Below are positions 6,038 through 9,248 of a stretch of DNA of 9,248 bases, one piece after another; positions within the stretch are counted from its first letter, which is position 1; every line of letters starts with the position of its first letter. Under the pieces are notes generated by a model. It searched no databases. It was given only the letters and a program-made list of their open reading frames with translations, and was not told the origin of the DNA. The DNA comes from Lutimaribacter_A marinistellae. GTDB lineage: Bacteria; Pseudomonadota; Alphaproteobacteria; Rhodobacterales; Rhodobacteraceae. The position numbers and the translations under genes were made by a program. Where the stretch lies: the NCBI RefSeq assembly GCF_042648365.1, contig NZ_JBHRXI010000040.1:1-9248 (forward strand). Reading direction: 5' to 3'.

Positions 6038-6994
6038 TCAGCCATTAGTAGCCGCTCTCAGTGTCTCGCCCGGAGTTTCTCCATAGACGCGCTGATAGCG
6101 CTGAGAGAAGCGACCAATATGGAAAATTCCGCACTCCATCGCAATGGACGTCGCCGTATCGCCGGGACGAGGCGCCAACAGTCGATGCCTGGCCGCTTCC
6201 ATCCGAATGCTCGCGAGGAAGACCGAAGGCCCGATTTCGAGCGTCGATCTGAAAGCCGCCTGCAGTGTGCGAACGCTCACTTCAAGTTCGGTCGCCATGT
6301 CTTGAACGGAGATATGCTCGGCGTATTTCGCCCGAATGAAATCCTCGCATTTTGCCACGAGCGTAGCCCGTGGACCCGGCCGCGACCTGACCGGAATGGA
6401 TGTCGCCGCGGCCATGATTTCCGTGAGATGGTCTAAGATCAGCGCCTCGGCCAACCGGGCGCGCCCCTGTGTCACTCGAACGGCATTTCTATCAAAGAAC
6501 TCGCTGTGGGCATATCCCATCAGGTCACGAAAGCTTCGGCCAGCTGCAACGGACCATGCGGTGGCGTCAGCCTCGACGCGTTTGGTGGGTTCAAGGAAAT
6601 CTTCGGCTGTCGCCTCTGGAAGAAAGCAGTGCCTCCCGGCACTGAGACCAAATGGCTCGGGTTGAAGTTTTGCGGTAACTCTACCAGGCGCACAGGCGGC
6701 GACCATGCTCGTATCGAGGTCCAACTCAACACCTTTGACAGACTTCTGTATGCGACCCTCCAGTGGAAGATCGAACGTCATGAAGGGAAGGTAGTCGACA
6801 ACGAACTGGTGACCGGTCGACTTGAATGCGAAAAGCGTCAGTCTGCCAGAGGGCAGCTGCACGGACTTTATCTCAGCCGAAGGTGCGGCGTGCAAATGAA
6901 ACTCGAACCCGGACACCCCGGAGGCCGCGAGAGCGCCGGACACCATTTCATCAATGTTGTCCGGCTCGATTCGGAGATGAGTCACATCAAGCAT
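6038..6994 (-). CDS. AraC-family transcriptional regulator (318 aa)
   Basis: This is full length for the family. Residues about 1-170 form the N-terminal sensing domain of the AraC_binding_2 type (cupin-like; stretches such as TGHQFVVDYLPFMTFDLPLE). Residues about 210-314 form the two-helix-turn-helix DNA-binding domain. The first helix-turn-helix is at about 228-249 (ISVQDMATELEVSVRTLQAAF). The second is at about 280-301 (TSIAMECGIFHIGRFSQRYQ), followed by the typical YGETPGETLR signature. The start at 6994 has no strong ribosome binding site. A TATAAC hexamer lies only a few bases before it, so the transcript may be nearly leaderless, or a slightly later start may be used. It lies 289 nt upstream of the hydrolase operon in the same direction and probably controls it. 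The ligand is unknown. Confidence 0.9.
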   Translation of the reverse strand: MLDVTHLRIEPDNIDEMVSGALAASGVSGFEFHLHAAPSAEIKSVQLPSGRLTLFAFKSTGHQFVVDYLPFMTFDLPLEGRIQKSVKGVELDLDTSMVAACAPGRVTAKLQPEPFGLSAGRHCFLPEATAEDFLEPTKRVEADATAWSVAAGRSFRDLMGYAHSEFFDRNAVRVTQGRARLAEALILDHLTEIMAAATSIPVRSRPGPRATLVAKCEDFIRAKYAEHISVQDMATELEVSVRTLQAAFRSTLEIGPSVFLASIRMEAARHRLLAPRPGDTATSIAMECGIFHIGRFSQRYQRVYGETPGETLRAATNG

Positions 6995-7375
6995 CAGTTG
7001 TTATACCGAGAAGTCTCGCCTTTGGATCAACTGGAGCCTTAGAACCGGTACTCTCTTCAAGCGCGTACGGTGCGGAAGCCGCCAGGATTATGTCAAGACG
7101 TTGCCAATTTCTAACCCACCTGCGCTTACAAAAGCAGACCCTTCCGGACCTCGGCCTGAATGTCCGCTCAGGACCGGTCGCAATTCTGTGCAGACGGCGG
7201 GTTTCGGATCTTCTCTGCAGTCGCGAACCGACCTTGCCGCGTCATCCGGAGCTGACATTCAGATGAAGCTGAACGGAGACTTCGTTCGTCATCGCCACAA
7301 CGAAGCTCCGAGCCCAATACGGACGCGAAGACCACTCTATGCTATCATGATGCAGGTCTGACATGGGAGGGGCCG
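6995..7375. promoter_or_regulatory. divergent intergenic region between the AraC-type and NTF2-like genes
   Basis: These 381 bases separate two divergently transcribed genes, so promoters for both are expected. On the minus strand a TTGATC...TATAAC pair with about 19 bp spacing precedes the AraC-type start and is weak. On the plus strand TATCAT at 7343-7348 could be a -10 element with no good -35 partner. A strong GGGAGGGG ribosome binding site at 7365-7372 serves the NTF2-like gene. The region also holds the hairpin at 7274-7310. Its short open frames have no recognisable content. Confidence 0.4.
7274..7310. repeat. inverted repeat able to form a hairpin
   Basis: CGGAG-A-CTTCGTT (7274-7286) pairs with AACGAAGCTCCG (7299-7310). 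This gives a 12-bp stem with one bulged A and a 12-nt loop. There is no T-tract, so it is not a standard intrinsic terminator. It lies about 65-100 nt upstream of the NTF2-like gene and could be an operator, an attenuator or a relic of an intergenic repeat. Confidence 0.45.
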
Positions 7376-7801
7376 ATGTCTGAAGAGCAGAAGGTACTGG
7401 CGACTTTGGAAGAATATGCATCCGCATACTGCGCAAAGGATCTGGCCAGGCTCATGGGGATCTTTGTTGATGGTGACAGGATCTCCCTCATTGGAACTGG
7501 AGGTGACGAACTCTGCTCGGGCCGAAATGCGATCGCATCTGTATTCGAGCGCAACTTCCGGGACGCGACGGCCCTTCGGTTCGAATGGGGGTGGACCGAC
7601 GTTGCGGTTCACGGTGACGCGGCGACGGTAGCGGTTGCTTTGGTGATACACTTGAATGTCGCAAATGCGCAGGTCTTGGTTCCCGTACGTTGGACCGTAT
7701 CTCTTGTGAAAGCCGGATCGACTTGGAGGTGGGTTCATCGCCATGCGTCCGTTGCCGCTGACTCGCAAGACGAGGGCTATGCCTATCCGATCGAAAACTA
7801 A
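7376..7801 (+). CDS. NTF2/SnoaL-like protein (141 aa)
   Basis: The ATG follows a strong GGAGG with a 5-nt spacer. The length fits a single NTF2-fold domain (SnoaL_3/DUF4440-like): an N-terminal helical segment (about 3-30), the GTGGDELCSG motif at 40-49, then alternating strands ending in TWRWVHRHASV at 116-126. There is no signal peptide, membrane helix or second domain, so it should be cytoplasmic. The family includes small enzymes and pure ligand-binding proteins, and no known catalytic set lets me choose between them. The same two motifs occur at the same positions in the N-terminal domain of the cyclase encoded about 200 bp downstream, so the two are paralogues. It may share or compete for that domain's ligand, or form a heterodimer with it; this is inference. 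Confidence 0.8.
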   Translation: MSEEQKVLATLEEYASAYCAKDLARLMGIFVDGDRISLIGTGGDELCSGRNAIASVFERNFRDATALRFEWGWTDVAVHGDAATVAVALVIHLNVANAQVLVPVRWTVSLVKAGSTWRWVHRHASVAADSQDEGYAYPIEN

Positions 7802-7865
7802 TGGGTCGGATGGCTGCTTCGTCGAAGGTTTTGGGAAGTAACGAATGTCGGTTTCTGCCCATTAC

Positions 7866-7879
7866 AGCGCCATGGCGCT
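7866..7879. repeat. 14-bp perfect palindrome upstream of the cyclase gene
   Basis: AGCGCCATGGCGCT is identical to its own reverse complement. It lies 65 nt after the NTF2-like gene and about 120 nt before the cyclase start, in the only non-coding stretch between them. It could be a binding site for a dimeric regulator of the cyclase gene. It has no loop and no T-tract, so it is not a terminator. Confidence 0.4.
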
Positions 7880-7997
7880 AACCTGCTATCTTGAAGAGTT
7901 ATGGGATTTCTCTGGGAGAAGAGCGAATGGTTCGGATTGATCGTGCAAGCGATAGCCGTTGGAACTCTCGACAGAGAGTCTTTTGGAACACTCGAAA

Positions 7998-8957
7998 ATG
8001 ACACGGGAATCGCCAGAACTCCTATCGGTTTGCCGTCGCTGGTTTGACGCTGTTCAACAAAAACGTGGAAAAGAGGTTCAGAACATTTTGATCGATAAGG
8101 ACCACATGCTGTTTATTGGAACCGGGGAAGATGAGCTTTGGTCAGGCACAGCAGTGAGGGCCGGCATCGCAGACTTCTTCGGCTCGATCCCTACAATCAT
8201 AAAACAGGAGGAGACCTTTGGCGCAGCCTACGAATATGGCCGAGTGGGATGGGCTTGCTTTACGCACAACGTTGTTCTTGCGCACAACCCTGACAAAGTC
8301 TTCCCCGTTCGGAACACCCTGATTTTTACTTTAGAAGATGGTTTCTGGAGGATGGTGCATCGTCATGGCTCCGTCCCTCTTCCAAACGAAGAGTTCGTCG
8401 GTTCAAAGCAAACAGCGATAGCAGATTTGGTCGCCGCAGCCGCAGAGGGTTTCGCCATTGACCAGACGGATGGTTTTGCGTCGATCATGTTCACCGACAT
8501 TGTCAATTCGTCTGGTCTGGCATCAGTCATGGGTGACTGTTTATGGACGTCGGTAGTGTCTGAACACTTCAAACAACTTCAGGCCATCGTCGAAAAAGCG
8601 AGCGGACAATTTGTAAAGTCGCTGGGCGATGGAACGCTATCCAGTTTTCCAAAACCCGAATATGCGCTTGATGCAGCGCGGAACATTCATGAGTCCATTA
8701 AACGGTCAGGCGGCCCAGCTATCTCTGTGCGCGTCGGAATTCACGCTGGAAGTGTTGTCCGAATAGAGGATGATTTCTTTGGCACTGTCGTCAACAAGGC
8801 CGCGCGTATCACGGCAATTGCTGCGCCAAACGAAACTTGGGTTTCCGATGTCATGCCCAAACAGGTTAGTGGTAAAGCTCACTATCATTTTGTCGAGGCC
8901 GGGCTTTTCGAGCTTGATGGGTTTGAAGGTGAGCACTTGCTATGGTCACTGAAATGA
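7998..8957 (+). CDS. class III adenylate cyclase with N-terminal NTF2/SnoaL-like domain (319 aa)
   Basis: I chose ATG 7998 because GGAA lies 9 nt upstream and because the protein then aligns position for position with its NTF2-like neighbour. An in-frame TTG at 7959 would add 13 residues. Residues about 1-130 are an NTF2-like domain, with GTGEDELWSG at 41-50 and FWRMVHRHGSV at 116-126. After a short linker, residues about 159-319 are a class III nucleotide cyclase catalytic domain. Metal-binding aspartates are D167 (MFTDIV) and D211 (GDG), the substrate-recognition pair is K207 (VKSLGDG) and D259 (DFFG), and the transition-state residues are N266 and R270 (VNKAAR). With Lys and Asp at the recognition positions, ATP to cAMP is the expected reaction. 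No membrane helix or signal peptide is seen, so it is a soluble cytoplasmic enzyme, active as a dimer in this family. The NTF2-like domain is presumably the sensor. Codon use is more A/T-rich than in the central cluster, suggesting separate acquisition. Confidence 0.88.
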   Translation: MTRESPELLSVCRRWFDAVQQKRGKEVQNILIDKDHMLFIGTGEDELWSGTAVRAGIADFFGSIPTIIKQEETFGAAYEYGRVGWACFTHNVVLAHNPDKVFPVRNTLIFTLEDGFWRMVHRHGSVPLPNEEFVGSKQTAIADLVAAAAEGFAIDQTDGFASIMFTDIVNSSGLASVMGDCLWTSVVSEHFKQLQAIVEKASGQFVKSLGDGTLSSFPKPEYALDAARNIHESIKRSGGPAISVRVGIHAGSVVRIEDDFFGTVVNKAARITAIAAPNETWVSDVMPKQVSGKAHYHFVEAGLFELDGFEGEHLLWSLK

Positions 8958-9248
8958 GGGCGCGAGATCTATTGTTGCAACATGTTCTCGAAAGCGGATA
9001 TTTGCACATCTTGCATCGAATACTCACTTAATCCACTCTTGAAACGTTGACCACAACGCAGATCGTCCAGTGACCTGAGACCCGACTTCCCTCCAGTTCA
9101 CGGGAGAATCCGTCGGTTGATTGCTCTGAGCCCCAACCTTGGATCGCCAGAAGCTGGATTTTTCCGGCTCTGTCACGATGACGGGCTGGTGACGCCATCG
9201 GGATAATGCATGGCAATCGGGACGTTGTATCCGATTGCGCTGTGGGGT
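8958..9248. other. end of window without a supported gene
   Basis: No convincing gene lies here. A 10-bp palindrome, TGTTGCAACA, is at 8973-8982, just after the cyclase stop. An ATG at 9210 opens a frame to the window edge (MAIGTLYPIALWG) with a weak GGGA before it. This could be the start of the next plus-strand gene, but 13 residues are too few to judge. No terminator with a T-tract is visible after the cyclase. Confidence 0.4.

Noticed and set aside
6506..7042. 178-residue plus-strand open frame
   Set aside because: It is antisense to the AraC-type regulator, with no motif or ribosome binding site.
7901..8047. 48-residue plus-strand open frame starting MGFLWEKSEWFGLIVQ just before the cyclase
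   Set aside because: The hydrophobic start and a GAAGAG stretch drew attention, but the spacer is only about 3 nt, it overlaps the cyclase in another frame and its second half looks random. A leader peptide role cannot be supported.
8973..8982. TGTTGCAACA palindrome after the cyclase stop as a terminator
   Set aside because: It is only 10 bp with no loop and no T-tract, and a palindrome this short is easily due to chance.
9028..9216. 62-residue minus-strand open frame near the right edge
   Set aside because: It has no ribosome binding site, domain or coding-like composition that I can point to.
9210..9248. Possible start of a further plus-strand gene (MAIGTLYPIALWG)
   Set aside because: Only 13 residues are visible and the ribosome binding site is weak, so it cannot be called a gene.
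1..9248. CRISPR array, tRNA or rRNA genes
   Set aside because: I found no regularly spaced repeats, cloverleaf-type sequence or rRNA-like stretches on either strand.

Overview
The window looks like a piece of an alphaproteobacterial chromosome, probably Rhodobacterales. The reasons are the high-GC coding style, the families present and an IS1182-type transposase tail of the kind common in that group. This assignment rests on pattern recognition, not a database search. It is accessory in character: decayed insertion-sequence debris and a 10-base assembly gap on the left, a minus-strand gene cluster in the middle, and two related plus-strand signalling-type genes on the right.

Left part (1-1540). 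The 3' end of a TetR-type repressor enters from the window edge. Gene-free, decayed DNA with the N-gap follows. Then come the frameshifted C-terminal tail of an IS1182-like transposase and a small lipoprotein gene on the minus strand that has lost its reading frame near the end.

Centre (1525-6994, minus strand). Transcription order is an AraC-type regulator; an 863-residue protein joining an alpha/beta-hydrolase (tripeptidyl-aminopeptidase-like) to an LprI-type and an MliC-type lysozyme-inhibitor domain; a secreted protein joining a PliG-like (g-type lysozyme inhibitor) domain to two SH3 repeats; a tiny two-helix membrane protein starting at a GTGA overlap; and the broken lipoprotein gene. 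From the hydrolase onward the spacing is operon-like (16 nt, then overlaps). The inferred theme is an envelope-defence locus that combines several lysozyme-inhibitor classes with a peptidase. A 9-bp direct repeat with 22-bp periodicity between the regulator and the hydrolase is a candidate operator.

Right part (6995-9248, plus strand). Divergent from the AraC gene lie a stand-alone NTF2/SnoaL-like protein and, about 200 bp on, a class III adenylate cyclase whose N-terminal domain is a paralogue of that protein. The key motifs fall at the same positions in both, and all six class III catalytic positions are present in the cyclase. The cyclase gene reads visibly more A/T-rich than the central cluster. 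The last 290 bases hold no gene I can support.
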